Shown piece after piece: positions 26,860 through 34,401 of a DNA stretch of 44,750 bases; within the stretch, counting starts at the first letter, position 1, and every line of letters begins with the position of its first letter. The stretch is from NCBI RefSeq assembly GCF_001896205.1, contig NZ_MPNU01000001.1, positions 2,749,888-2,794,637 on the forward strand, given 5' to 3'. A program made the position numbers and the translations under genes. The notes beneath the pieces were generated by a model. That model was given only the letters and a program-made list of their open reading frames with translations, had not been told where the DNA came from and did not search any database. This stretch comes from Edwardsiella piscicida. Its GTDB lineage: Bacteria > Pseudomonadota > Gammaproteobacteria > Enterobacterales > Enterobacteriaceae.

Positions 26860-27849
26860 ATGCTAAAGTCACCTGCTTCACGCACGGCGTTATTTCTCGC
26901 CATCACCTTCACGATCATTATCTTTGCCATCCATAAATACAATCAGCAGCTGAGCACTCGCCACGGCGTCGTGCGGGCGAATATCATCAATATCGCGCCG
27001 CAGGTGAGCGGCCTGGTCACTCAGGTCAATGTGCGTCACAACCAAGCGGTCAAGAAAGGCGATCTGCTCTTCTCCATCGACGACAGCGACTACAAGATCA
27101 ATCTCCAGAATGCCCAGGCGAATCTGGCGAACGTCGAGCAGCAGCTGCTTGAGCAGAGCGCCGCGGTGCTCTCGGCCAAGGCGGCGCTGCAAAACGCGCA
27201 GAGCCAGTACCGCTATCGGCAGGCGAACTTCCAGCGCATCAGTAACCTGAAGCAGCGTAATTTTGCCTCGACCAACGATTACCAGCAGGCCGAGACGGAT
27301 CTCAGCGTGAGCAAGGGAAATGTGGCCACCGCGCAGGCGCGGCTGCAACAGGCGATCGCCGCCCGCGGCGCTATCGGCCCAGACAATGCGCAGCTGCTGG
27401 CGGCCAAGGCCGCCTTGGCGAAGGCCGAGCTGGACCTGGCCCGCACCCACATCTATGCCCCCAGCAACGGAAACATCGCCACGGTCAACCTCAACGTCGG
27501 CGACTACGCACGCCCCGGCAGCGCCGTCCTAGCCGAGGTCGATACCGATAACATCTGGGTAGAAGGCGCCTTTCCAGAAACCGTCATCGCCGGCATTCGC
27601 GTCGGCGATCAGGCCAAGGTCTACCTGATGGCCGATACCCACATCGTCTACCGCGGCCATGTACAGAGCATCGGCTCCGCGATCAACTCCAAGGAGTTGC
27701 CAAACCCGGGCCTGCTGTCGGAGCTGCCCCAGGTCTTTGACTGGGTTCGCCTGGCGGAAAACGTCCCGGTCAATATTCAGCTGGACCCTGGCAGTGACAT
27801 GGCGAATCTGATTCCGGGGCTCAGCGCTACCGTCGATATCGTTAAATAG
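26860..27849 (+). CDS. HlyD/AaeA-family efflux periplasmic adaptor
   Basis: 329 residues. Membrane-fusion proteins of this type link an inner-membrane pump to an outer-membrane channel. An N-terminal anchor (about 9-25) is followed by the biotinyl-lipoyl half motif IAPQVSGLVTQVNVRHNQAVKKGDLLFSID. Two long coiled-coil helices come next (about 85-115 and 135-175). The second lipoyl half reads THIYAPSNGNIATVNLNVGDYARPG, and a beta-barrel domain ends the chain. The FUSC pump gene starts eight bases after the stop. Substrate unknown; aromatic acids are exported by the related E. coli AaeAB. Confidence 0.9.
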   Translation: MLKSPASRTALFLAITFTIIIFAIHKYNQQLSTRHGVVRANIINIAPQVSGLVTQVNVRHNQAVKKGDLLFSIDDSDYKINLQNAQANLANVEQQLLEQSAAVLSAKAALQNAQSQYRYRQANFQRISNLKQRNFASTNDYQQAETDLSVSKGNVATAQARLQQAIAARGAIGPDNAQLLAAKAALAKAELDLARTHIYAPSNGNIATVNLNVGDYARPGSAVLAEVDTDNIWVEGAFPETVIAGIRVGDQAKVYLMADTHIVYRGHVQSIGSAINSKELPNPGLLSELPQVFDWVRLAENVPVNIQLDPGSDMANLIPGLSATVDIVK

Positions 27850-27857
27850 GGCGTCCC

Positions 27858-29522
27858 ATGCTACTGCAAAGTTTAAAAGCCCTGCGGCTCACCCTTGCCG
27901 TGATGCTCTCGCTCTATATCGCCATGCGACTGGGGATGCACTCGCCGGATTGGGCCGTAACCAGCGCGCTCATCGTCTCGCTGGGGACGATAGGCCAAGT
28001 CCGCAGCCGCTGGTGGCAGCGCATCGTCGGTAACTTTGTCGGTGGCTGCATCGGGTTCTTCGTCATCTGGTGGTTAGCGCAGGATCCCTTTACCATCATG
28101 CTCTGCGCCGCGCTGTTTGGCAGCGTCTGCACCTATATCAGCCTGACCAATTTTCAATATAAGGATATGTGGCGCTGGGTGCTCATCGGCTTCATCATCG
28201 TCTTTAGCGCCTCTCTCTCCAATCCCAGTCACGCCTTCAGCGTACTGTTCGACCGCGTAGGCTGCGTGTTCATCGGCTCCTCGGTGATCTTCATCTTCAA
28301 CCTGCTGTGGCCGCTGGAGTATGCCGCGTCGTGGCAGAGTCAGTATCACGCTATCCTGGAAAAACTGGACTCCCTGCTCAATAAAGAGGATGTGGATGCG
28401 GTGACGCTATACCTGGATCTGTCGCAGAAGATCGACCTGCTGCGTCAATCCATGTCCTTAAACTATAGCGACTACCGCGCCATCTACTCCCATGAATACA
28501 ATCTGATCAATAAAATCTACGCGCTGGAGAAGCTCAGCCGCCACCTCTACTCCCTGCGAATGCAGCACGCGCTGGATAGCCAGACAAAGGCATGGATTAG
28601 CGCCGCCATCGCCGCGGCCAAGGCGCACCAGACCATCCCGTCGATGACGATGGCGCACTCCCCGCGCTACGCCTCGCTGCTGACGCTGATCGCCGCCGAT
28701 TTGTACGACATCGTGCAGAAAAATGCCACCACTGACGCACAAAGCCGCTTTCGCTGGCAGTGGCAAAACCGCATGTTCAGCGCCGGAACCGACTCCGCCT
28801 TTAGCAGCGCGCTCCTGTTCTTTGTCAGCTGTATTCTCAGCATGCTGCTCTGGCGCTATGGCTGGCCCGGCGGTCCTCAGGTGATGCTCTTGACGGCGGT
28901 GCTGCTCGTGATGTGCCAATACGGCGAGCGAATGTCGCCCAAGGGGTTCGCCATCGGCTTTAGCCTCGGCACGCTGTTCGCTTTTCCGATCTTTATTTTT
29001 CTCCTGCCTAGCCTGCACAGCGCCAACGCATTCTGGCTCAGTATGCTGTTAATCTATTTTCCGATGGCCTTTGTGATAAATGGGCAATATAAAGTGCGGA
29101 CGCTCCCCTTTATCGCCTTTGCGGTCGCCGTCATGGTCAACGCCAATAGCCACAACTATGTTCCTGGCAATGACTATTTCAACGGCTACACCACCTTTCT
29201 CTTCGCCCTGGTCGCCGTCATCACCATCAGCTCGGGAGCGCTAAGCCTACTGGTGGTGAATGATACCGAGACCCGACTCAAGGCGCAGATCGACGGATGG
29301 GTCAAGGAGCGCCAGCGTTTTTTCAACCGCCGCAGCCAGGCGCGGAGCAAGATACTGGTACGCCTAGAGCGCCGCACCGACATCATCCTTAGCATGTACA
29401 GCAAGCTCGATCCGGCGCAGCAGGAGAATTGGCGTAAAAGGGTATCGACAATACCGTTGATGCTGACGCGCATCCAGCGCTGGGAACATCTCGATACCCC
29501 CGCGGCATCGACAAGCGCCTGA
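27858..29522 (+). CDS. FUSC/AaeB-family inner-membrane efflux pump
   Basis: 554 residues. The topology is that of FUSC (fusaric-acid-resistance-like) proteins: a first block of about five to six membrane helices (to about 150), a cytoplasmic helical region (about 160-290), and a second block (about 310-470). A charged C-terminal tail of about 80 residues follows. The first loop contains MRLGMHSPDWAVTSALIVS, a typical FUSC start. It is shorter than E. coli AaeB, so the substrate should not be assumed. It is the last gene of the operon; GC hairpins (29528-29548, 29552-29593) follow but no T-run. Confidence 0.87.
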   Translation: MLLQSLKALRLTLAVMLSLYIAMRLGMHSPDWAVTSALIVSLGTIGQVRSRWWQRIVGNFVGGCIGFFVIWWLAQDPFTIMLCAALFGSVCTYISLTNFQYKDMWRWVLIGFIIVFSASLSNPSHAFSVLFDRVGCVFIGSSVIFIFNLLWPLEYAASWQSQYHAILEKLDSLLNKEDVDAVTLYLDLSQKIDLLRQSMSLNYSDYRAIYSHEYNLINKIYALEKLSRHLYSLRMQHALDSQTKAWISAAIAAAKAHQTIPSMTMAHSPRYASLLTLIAADLYDIVQKNATTDAQSRFRWQWQNRMFSAGTDSAFSSALLFFVSCILSMLLWRYGWPGGPQVMLLTAVLLVMCQYGERMSPKGFAIGFSLGTLFAFPIFIFLLPSLHSANAFWLSMLLIYFPMAFVINGQYKVRTLPFIAFAVAVMVNANSHNYVPGNDYFNGYTTFLFALVAVITISSGALSLLVVNDTETRLKAQIDGWVKERQRFFNRRSQARSKILVRLERRTDIILSMYSKLDPAQQENWRKRVSTIPLMLTRIQRWEHLDTPAASTSA

Positions 29523-29551
29523 TGCCGGCGGGGCTACGGCGCCCCCGCTCA

Positions 29552-29593
29552 GCGCGGCGCCGCGGACTGCGCATTTAGTAGGCGGCGCCGCGC
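29552..29593. repeat. 12-bp perfect inverted repeat after the pump gene
   Basis: GCGCGGCGCCGC (29552-29563) and GCGGCGCCGCGC (29582-29593) are exact inverted copies around an 18-base loop. Each arm also contains the self-complementary GCGGCGCCGC. It could slow transcription leaving the efflux operon before argW; it lacks a T-run. Confidence 0.6.
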
Positions 29594-29631
29594 AAAAAGA
29601 GCGCGTTCTGTCCCCTCTCCCGAGGATCGGC

Positions 29632-29661
29632 TTGAAAAAAAGAGAGGGAATACGGTAGGAT
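29632..29661 (+). promoter_or_regulatory. probable argW promoter
   Basis: TTGAAA (29632-29637) and TAGGAT (29656-29661) are spaced by 18 bases, about 50 bases before the tRNA. Orientation and distance fit a tRNA promoter. No stable-RNA discriminator was checked. Confidence 0.5.
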
Positions 29662-29712
29662 AGCTCAATGCTTCGGCACGGATAGCGCCGCTGCGCCACA
29701 CCGTATACACGT

Positions 29713-29787
29713 GTTCCCTTAGTTAAATGGATATAACGAGCCCCTCCTAAGGGCTAGTTGCAGGTTCGATTCCTGCAGGGAACGCCA
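29713..29787 (+). tRNA. argW: tRNA-Arg (anticodon CCU)
   Basis: A complete 75-base tRNA with encoded CCA. The acceptor stem GTTCCCT pairs with AGGGAAC, discriminator base G, CCA at 29785-29787. The anticodon stem AGCCC/GGGCT encloses CTCCTAA, anticodon CCT, which reads the rare AGG codon. The T-arm GCAGG TTCGATT CCTGC is standard. The sequence is close to E. coli argW, and argW also lies downstream of the fadL-mlaA region there. It is a known integration site of lambdoid phages and relatives, and here an integrase gene begins 160 bases beyond it. Confidence 0.97.
29757..29787 (+). other. presumed attL core in the tRNA 3' end
   Basis: Integrases of this type recombine within the 3' half of the tRNA and restore it. 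The core is expected in the T-arm and acceptor stem. The exact ends cannot be set because attR is outside the window. Confidence 0.5.
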
Positions 29788-29901
29788 TTACATAGTTCGT
29801 CAACATCCGCATAAGTTCGCTAACCCCACGCCAGATAAGCAATCACAGATAATTTCCGTCCGCTACCGTTCGATTTAGATCGTTGACAGCCGCACTCTTT
29901 T

Positions 29902-29947
29902 GCGGGTAAAAAGCGGGTAAAACATTTTACCCACCGGGATTTTACCC
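29902..29947. promoter_or_regulatory. four GGGTAAAA elements before the integrase gene
   Basis: GCGGGTAAAA occurs at 29902-29911 and 29913-29922, and its inverse TTTTACCC at 29925-29932 and 29940-29947; the last touches the ATG at 29948. The inner pair forms a palindrome over 29915-29932. The layout suggests binding sites for the integrase or an excisionase that also control integrase expression. Confidence 0.6.
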
Positions 29948-31105
29948 ATGCTCACGGTTAAACAGATTGAAGCAGCAAAGCCAAAAGACAAGCCCTATCG
30001 CCTACTGGATAGCAACGGGCTATACCTCTACATACCAGCCTCTGGAAAAAAGGTGTGGCAACTGCGTTTCAAACTAGGCGGTAAAGAGAAAATTTTAACC
30101 GTGGGTAAATATCCTCTTGTTTCTTTACAAGAAGCTCGCGACAAAGCCTACCAGGCAAGAAAGGATATTGCCGATGGTATAGATCCAGTAAGGACCAAAA
30201 AGGAAAGCGAGAAGGATAACTCATTCTCAGTGATCTATAAGGAATGGTACGCCCACAAGCGCCAGGTATGGTCTGAAGGGTATGCGAATGAATTACAGCG
30301 GATGTTTGAAACTGATATTCTCCCGCTCATAGGCGCGATGGAGATGAATGAAATCGAGCCTATGGCCCTTTTGTCTGTTGTGAGGCGGATTGAAGAGCGC
30401 GGAGCCATGGAGAGAGCAAACAAGGCCCGGCGTCGTTGTGGTGAGGTGTTTCGTTACGCCATAGTAACGGGGAGAGCAAAATACAATCCAGCGCCGGATC
30501 TCGCTGATGCAATGAAGGGATACAGGAAGAAAAATTTCCCTTTCCTTCCTGCTGAACAGATCCCTGCATTCAACCAGGCATTGGCTGGATATTCAGGCAG
30601 TATAGTTTCGAAGATTGCCACTATGGTGTTGCAGTATACAGCCTTGCGAACCAAAGAGCTCAGATCTATGAAATGGCCTAACGTCGATTTCACTTCCGGA
30701 CTAATTACGATCGACGAATCGGAAATGAAGAGCCGTAAGCCTCACATTGTCCCTATGTCGCACCAAGTCGCTGAGTTGCTCAAAGCATTAAAGCCAGTCA
30801 CTGAACCTGTATCGCAGTTTGTATTTGCCGGTAGAAATGATAAAAATAAGTCGATCAGTGAAAATGCCGTTCTATTGGTCATTCGCCAAATCGGCTATGA
30901 AGGGCTGGCGAGTGGTCACGGTTTCCGCCACCAATTTAGCACCATTCTACACGAGCACGAATGGCCTTCTGAGGCGATAGAGCGCCAGCTTGCTCACACA
31001 GATAAACAGTCCGTGCGCGGGATCTATAACCATGCACAATATATGGATAAAAGGCGAGAGATGATGCAGTGGTGGGCTGACTGGATAGACGGCAATGCCG
31101 CATGA
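29948..31105 (+). CDS. tyrosine integrase, P4/IntS type
   Basis: 385 residues. The N-terminal DUF4102 arm-binding domain is typical (MLTVKQIEAAKPKDKPYRLL, then GLYLYIPASGKKVWQLRF). The core-binding domain spans about 95-185 and the catalytic domain starts at about 200. Catalytic residues seen are Arg234 in ALRTKEL, His324 and Arg327 in HGFRH, His350 in LAHTD, and Tyr360 in YNHAQY (Tyr365 is the alternative nucleophile). It integrates and, with an excisionase, excises the prophage at argW, as IntS does in E. coli. It reads away from the tRNA; its promoter is loaded with GGGTAAAA elements. Ribosome site poor. Confidence 0.95.
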   Translation: MLTVKQIEAAKPKDKPYRLLDSNGLYLYIPASGKKVWQLRFKLGGKEKILTVGKYPLVSLQEARDKAYQARKDIADGIDPVRTKKESEKDNSFSVIYKEWYAHKRQVWSEGYANELQRMFETDILPLIGAMEMNEIEPMALLSVVRRIEERGAMERANKARRRCGEVFRYAIVTGRAKYNPAPDLADAMKGYRKKNFPFLPAEQIPAFNQALAGYSGSIVSKIATMVLQYTALRTKELRSMKWPNVDFTSGLITIDESEMKSRKPHIVPMSHQVAELLKALKPVTEPVSQFVFAGRNDKNKSISENAVLLVIRQIGYEGLASGHGFRHQFSTILHEHEWPSEAIERQLAHTDKQSVRGIYNHAQYMDKRREMMQWWADWIDGNAA

Positions 31106-31202
31106 CCTTCGCGTTACGAACTCAAAGAATTGCCTTATAACATAACCAACGCCGCGCTCACACCGTCCCACGTGTTTATGGCGTCCATGCCCCCCCAATC
31201 AC

Positions 31203-31559
31203 TCAACCAGCTGGCTTTGGCGGCCATGTGATATCAGGAGCGGTTGAAGTATCTGCAGCTTTCACCGCCTTGATATACTCCATCCATGCAATAAGCTTCG
31301 CCTTATCGACATCATTGATGACGCCTAACGCTAGTTCAGTCCGCCAGTCTGCAGTTACAGCATTAGCTTCATCTAATAACGACTGCCTGTACGCTTCAGC
31401 CTGTATGACAAGTTCTTCGTGCGTTGGCGGAGGGTTAACAATTGCCATGGCCTCGCGCTCCGTGATTGCCGTAAGGCCCTCGCTTATATAGTCATCCTGA
31501 CTGCCATCAGACTCGTAAGCATACACAACATCATGAGCATCTTTAAAATACTTCATCAT
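31203..31559 (-). CDS. tail fibre assembly protein (Tfa-like)
   Basis: 118 residues. Tfa proteins act as chaperones for trimer folding of the partner fibre and may stay on its tip. The N-terminus carries MMKYFKDAHDVVYAYESDGSQDDYISEGLTAIT (in outline), and the C-terminal part DWRTELALGVINDVDKAKLIAWMEYIKAV is typical of the caudoviral tail assembly family. The ATG overlaps the last base of the fibre stop (TGATG), with GGAG eight bases before it; an ATG three bases on is equally possible. The integrase ends 97 bases away, converging; no terminator is seen between them. Confidence 0.88.
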   Translation of the reverse strand: MMKYFKDAHDVVYAYESDGSQDDYISEGLTAITEREAMAIVNPPPTHEELVIQAEAYRQSLLDEANAVTADWRTELALGVINDVDKAKLIAWMEYIKAVKAADTSTAPDITWPPKPAG

Positions 31560-33289
31560 CACACCATCTCCGACCAAATAATAGAAGCGACTGCCCCGTC
31601 CGTCTTTGTTACTGAATAAGTTTCGCCTGATGGGACGATGAATGATAGTGATGGCCCAGAATGGGTTGATGAGTTATTAACGCTAACAGCCCTAGCAACA
31701 ATAGCACCACCAACCCTTGCTTCTACAGTTCCCCAGCTTGCGCCGTGATAAGAAAATATGACCAGCATCGACCGTGTAGAACTATTTGTATATGTTACCC
31801 CCATGACCCTGCCGCTTGTTACGTTTGTGTAGCTTCCCCCCATTGTGGTATCACCAGCGGCAACGCTTCCTGCCGTTATACCAACGTCCAGTTTTGCCGC
31901 ATTCCCCAATTTAAGGTATTGGATAACATCATTAGCAGTACCAGCCCCCACGATATCACGACCTACCTGTGAAAAATCAGCAAGTCCTACACGGTCAGCG
32001 CCAGTGAAATACGATAGCTTATTTGCCGCAGCCGGCAACGCAGCAATCGCAGATAATATGGGGGCCTTATCCTGCTTTGTGTCCAGCTTCCCAAGAATAC
32101 GATCGGCCTCAGTCTTGGCGCTCTGAGCTGATCCTGCCGCCGCTGATGCGCTACCGGAAGCGGCTGTCTCCGAGGCTTTCGCTGCACTAGCACTACCAGC
32201 TGCTGCGCTGGCGGAGCTTGATACCTGTGACACTGACTGCGCAGCAGATGATGCACTCCCAGCTGCTGCAGTTTCCGAGGCTTTAGCAGCACTAGCACTG
32301 CCAGTTGCAGCACTGGACGATCCCGCCGCCTGTGATGCTGACTGAGCGGCTGCTGTTTGCGAATTATGAGCACCGCTTGCCGATCCTGCAGCCTGCTCTG
32401 CAAAGGAATGTGCTTCCGTGGCACTGGATGCGGCGCGATCTGCATCTGCACGCACAGCCTCCCTCAGAGTGGCCTCGGTTGCCTGTGCCGCTTTTACAGC
32501 GGCATCTGTTGCTGCAGTTTCCGCAGAGGAGGCCGCCGCCAGCTCCGACGCTTTCGCGGCGTTCTGGCTGGCCAGCGCCGCAGCTGCGCTGTCTACCACT
32601 GCCGATTCTGAACCATGCGCCGCCTGCTGACTGGCCTGCGCGGCCTGGGCGCTACTGGCCGCCGCCCGTTCTGATTCTTTAGCTGCATTCTGACTGGCCA
32701 GCGCTGCAGCTGCGCTGTCTGCTGCCGCAGACTCCGAGGCTTTGGCCGCTTGCTGGCTGGACTGCGCAGACTGGGCGCCACTAGCAGCCGCCAACTCCGA
32801 CGCTTTCGCGGCGTTCTGGCTGGCCAGCGCTGCGGAAGCACTCGCAGCTACTGCTGATTCAGATGCATGGGCAGCATTTTGACTATCTAAAGCAGCGCGA
32901 GCACTCTCTGCGGTGGCATCCCTATTCTTTTCAACCTCTGCAGATTGGGCCGACACTTTGGCCACCATCACTTCAAACTCTTTCATCACGTCAGGGCGTA
33001 AATCACCATCCTGTGGGAGCCCAAGAAAATAGTTCAGCGTACCATCAGGAGAGTCGTGGTAAATCTGAATATCCCCGACATACTCCGGCGGATATCCATC
33101 CACACAGAGCGTTACGCGGTACTGCCCTGGCTCCGCTGCCATGTCATATAGCCCTGCCTCTCCAGGGCTCTGTGATGCGACAGTATGAACAATGACGCTT
33201 GCGCTCGTTCGTAGCGCTTTCAACGCAATTTCACAATGGGTAATAGGTTTCCCCATCCCATTTTTTAGGATGCCGGTAATGCGTGCCAT
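31559..33289 (-). CDS. side tail fibre protein (lambda Stf-like)
   Basis: 576 residues from the ATG at 33289, which has GGAG six bases upstream; an open extension to 33316 runs into a hairpin. The N-terminal domain (about 1-105, MARITGILKNGMGKPI, then VCVDG-type beta strands) is the phage tail fibre N-domain that attaches to the tail. Residues about 130-400 are an Ala/Ser-rich heptad-like shaft with repeats of 42 and 35 residues. The last 170 residues form the receptor-binding region, glycine- and serine-rich with beta strands. Shaft repeats resemble those of lambda Stf. Together with the next gene it sets host range. Confidence 0.9.
   Translation of the reverse strand: MARITGILKNGMGKPITHCEIALKALRTSASVIVHTVASQSPGEAGLYDMAAEPGQYRVTLCVDGYPPEYVGDIQIYHDSPDGTLNYFLGLPQDGDLRPDVMKEFEVMVAKVSAQSAEVEKNRDATAESARAALDSQNAAHASESAVAASASAALASQNAAKASELAAASGAQSAQSSQQAAKASESAAADSAAAALASQNAAKESERAAASSAQAAQASQQAAHGSESAVVDSAAAALASQNAAKASELAAASSAETAATDAAVKAAQATEATLREAVRADADRAASSATEAHSFAEQAAGSASGAHNSQTAAAQSASQAAGSSSAATGSASAAKASETAAAGSASSAAQSVSQVSSSASAAAGSASAAKASETAASGSASAAAGSAQSAKTEADRILGKLDTKQDKAPILSAIAALPAAANKLSYFTGADRVGLADFSQVGRDIVGAGTANDVIQYLKLGNAAKLDVGITAGSVAAGDTTMGGSYTNVTSGRVMGVTYTNSSTRSMLVIFSYHGASWGTVEARVGGAIVARAVSVNNSSTHSGPSLSFIVPSGETYSVTKTDGAVASIIWSEMV
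32541..32850 (-). repeat. 126-bp tandem repeats in the fibre shaft
   Basis: The segment with GTTCTGGCTGGCCAGCGC recurs with a spacing of 126 bases at about 32560, 32686 and 32812, giving 42-residue protein repeats (core AALASQNAAKASE). A second pair spaced 105 bases apart (about 32171 and 32276) encodes SAAKASETAA. Such repeats allow shaft length changes by recombination. Confidence 0.8.
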
Positions 33290-33304
33290 ATTGACTCCAT
33301 AAAT

Positions 33305-33327
33305 AAAAAAGGCCACCGATGGTGGCC
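33305..33327 (-). terminator. terminator-like hairpin before the fibre gene
   Basis: GGCCACC (33311-33317) pairs with GGTGGCC (33321-33327), and six T follow on the minus strand. It lies after the beta-barrel gene and before the fibre gene. It shares the CCACC/GGTGG core with other hairpins of the late operon. Confidence 0.75.
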
Positions 33328-33349
33328 CTGTTACTTAGTGACTATTTAT

Positions 33350-34222
33350 TCAGAATGGGAGAGTCCAAGTAATACTAATGGTCCCATCTCGAAAGTTAGC
33401 ATTACGATCACCTCGCCAAAAATACCGTGTTCCGCTATAGTTACTATATGAAATTGATAAATCACCAGGTTGATAACCTGAAACATAGCCAATGCTATAG
33501 GTATAGTCTGCATCCCATGGTTGTTGCTGAGATCTATCTGGGTAAAAGAACGTCGAAACCCTGAAAAAATAATTATGTTTTAATGTATACCCGCAACTTC
33601 CAAGCAATACACTCTTCCCTTTCCGTATTCTACTCTCTTGTGTCGAGTAATATCTTGGGCCATATAAATAGCCTATTTGGCATGTTAGGCTATCACTAGG
33701 ATATATCAATATATTTTTATTCCATGAGTTCGGAAGCGAAAACTTATATGCCGCAGTAATCATTCCTTGCTCTATTTTTGTTCTGCGATCACCTTCTTGT
33801 GGGAAGAATTTATTATTGTCACCATAATTGCTATATACTAGGCTGAATGTTCCTGGCCTCCAATCATCATAGCCAAAACTATAAACAAAATCAGCTCTAT
33901 AACGATTAATATTTTGCAATGGTGTCCTAACCGTCAAATTAGCAAAAAAAGAGCTTAATGGGGAGTACTGAAAACTAACAAAGACTCTTTGGTTATATAT
34001 GTTTTTGGTCTCACTCTCAGTATAACTTACTGGTATATACTTGTCTTGATTAGACAATGGTGCATTATAAGTAATAGCTGTAGACAATCTCGCTTCTGAA
34101 CCAGAAAAAAGGCGAGACCACGGGGTGGTAAACACGGGAACAGAGTCCTCTGCACCATCAGCACCAAAAGCACATATCGGAAAAATAAAAAACAATAAAA
34201 AAACATATTTTCTCTTATTCAT
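33350..34222 (-). CDS. secreted outer-membrane beta-barrel-like protein of unknown function
   Basis: 290 residues. I do not recognise a named family. A signal peptide (1-20, ending CAFG) is followed by alternating beta-strand pattern rich in Tyr, Phe and Ser, ending in the aromatic residue (WTLPF) needed for barrel insertion. Two similar blocks, 111-164 (SFGYDDWRPGTFSLVYSNYG) and 239-290 (SIGYVSGYQPGDLSISYSNY), point to an internal duplication. Two cysteines (181, 210) could bond. The gene is AT-rich, unlike the tail genes around it, and lies with Lom-like 34402-35064 between J and the fibre. It may be a lysogenic-conversion (moron) gene. Its own promoter is likely in the 179-base AT-rich gap upstream. 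Confidence 0.7.
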   Translation of the reverse strand: MNKRKYVFLLFFIFPICAFGADGAEDSVPVFTTPWSRLFSGSEARLSTAITYNAPLSNQDKYIPVSYTESETKNIYNQRVFVSFQYSPLSSFFANLTVRTPLQNINRYRADFVYSFGYDDWRPGTFSLVYSNYGDNNKFFPQEGDRRTKIEQGMITAAYKFSLPNSWNKNILIYPSDSLTCQIGYLYGPRYYSTQESRIRKGKSVLLGSCGYTLKHNYFFRVSTFFYPDRSQQQPWDADYTYSIGYVSGYQPGDLSISYSNYSGTRYFWRGDRNANFRDGTISITWTLPF

Positions 34223-34401
34223 TTATCTCATCTCAACCATCCTTAGGCTTTTCTTTAATTAAGAATAGATACAGGTGGATGCTTTCTCCACCCCATAGAG
34301 AGAAAACAACAAAATGAATACACATCTTATTGATTTATAAGAAAGTGCAAAGCGAACCAATAACATTTAATCGCACCACACTTACCCGTCATGTCAAAAC
34401 T
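34223..34401 (-). promoter_or_regulatory. AT-rich leader of the beta-barrel gene
   Basis: Contains TATAAA at 34334-34339 (minus strand) without a clear -35. TTGACA occurs about 60 bases further upstream but with poor spacing to any -10. A GGTGGA/TCCACC hairpin lies at 34274-34292. Likely carries a separate promoter so that the gene can be expressed in the lysogen; unproven. Confidence 0.35.
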
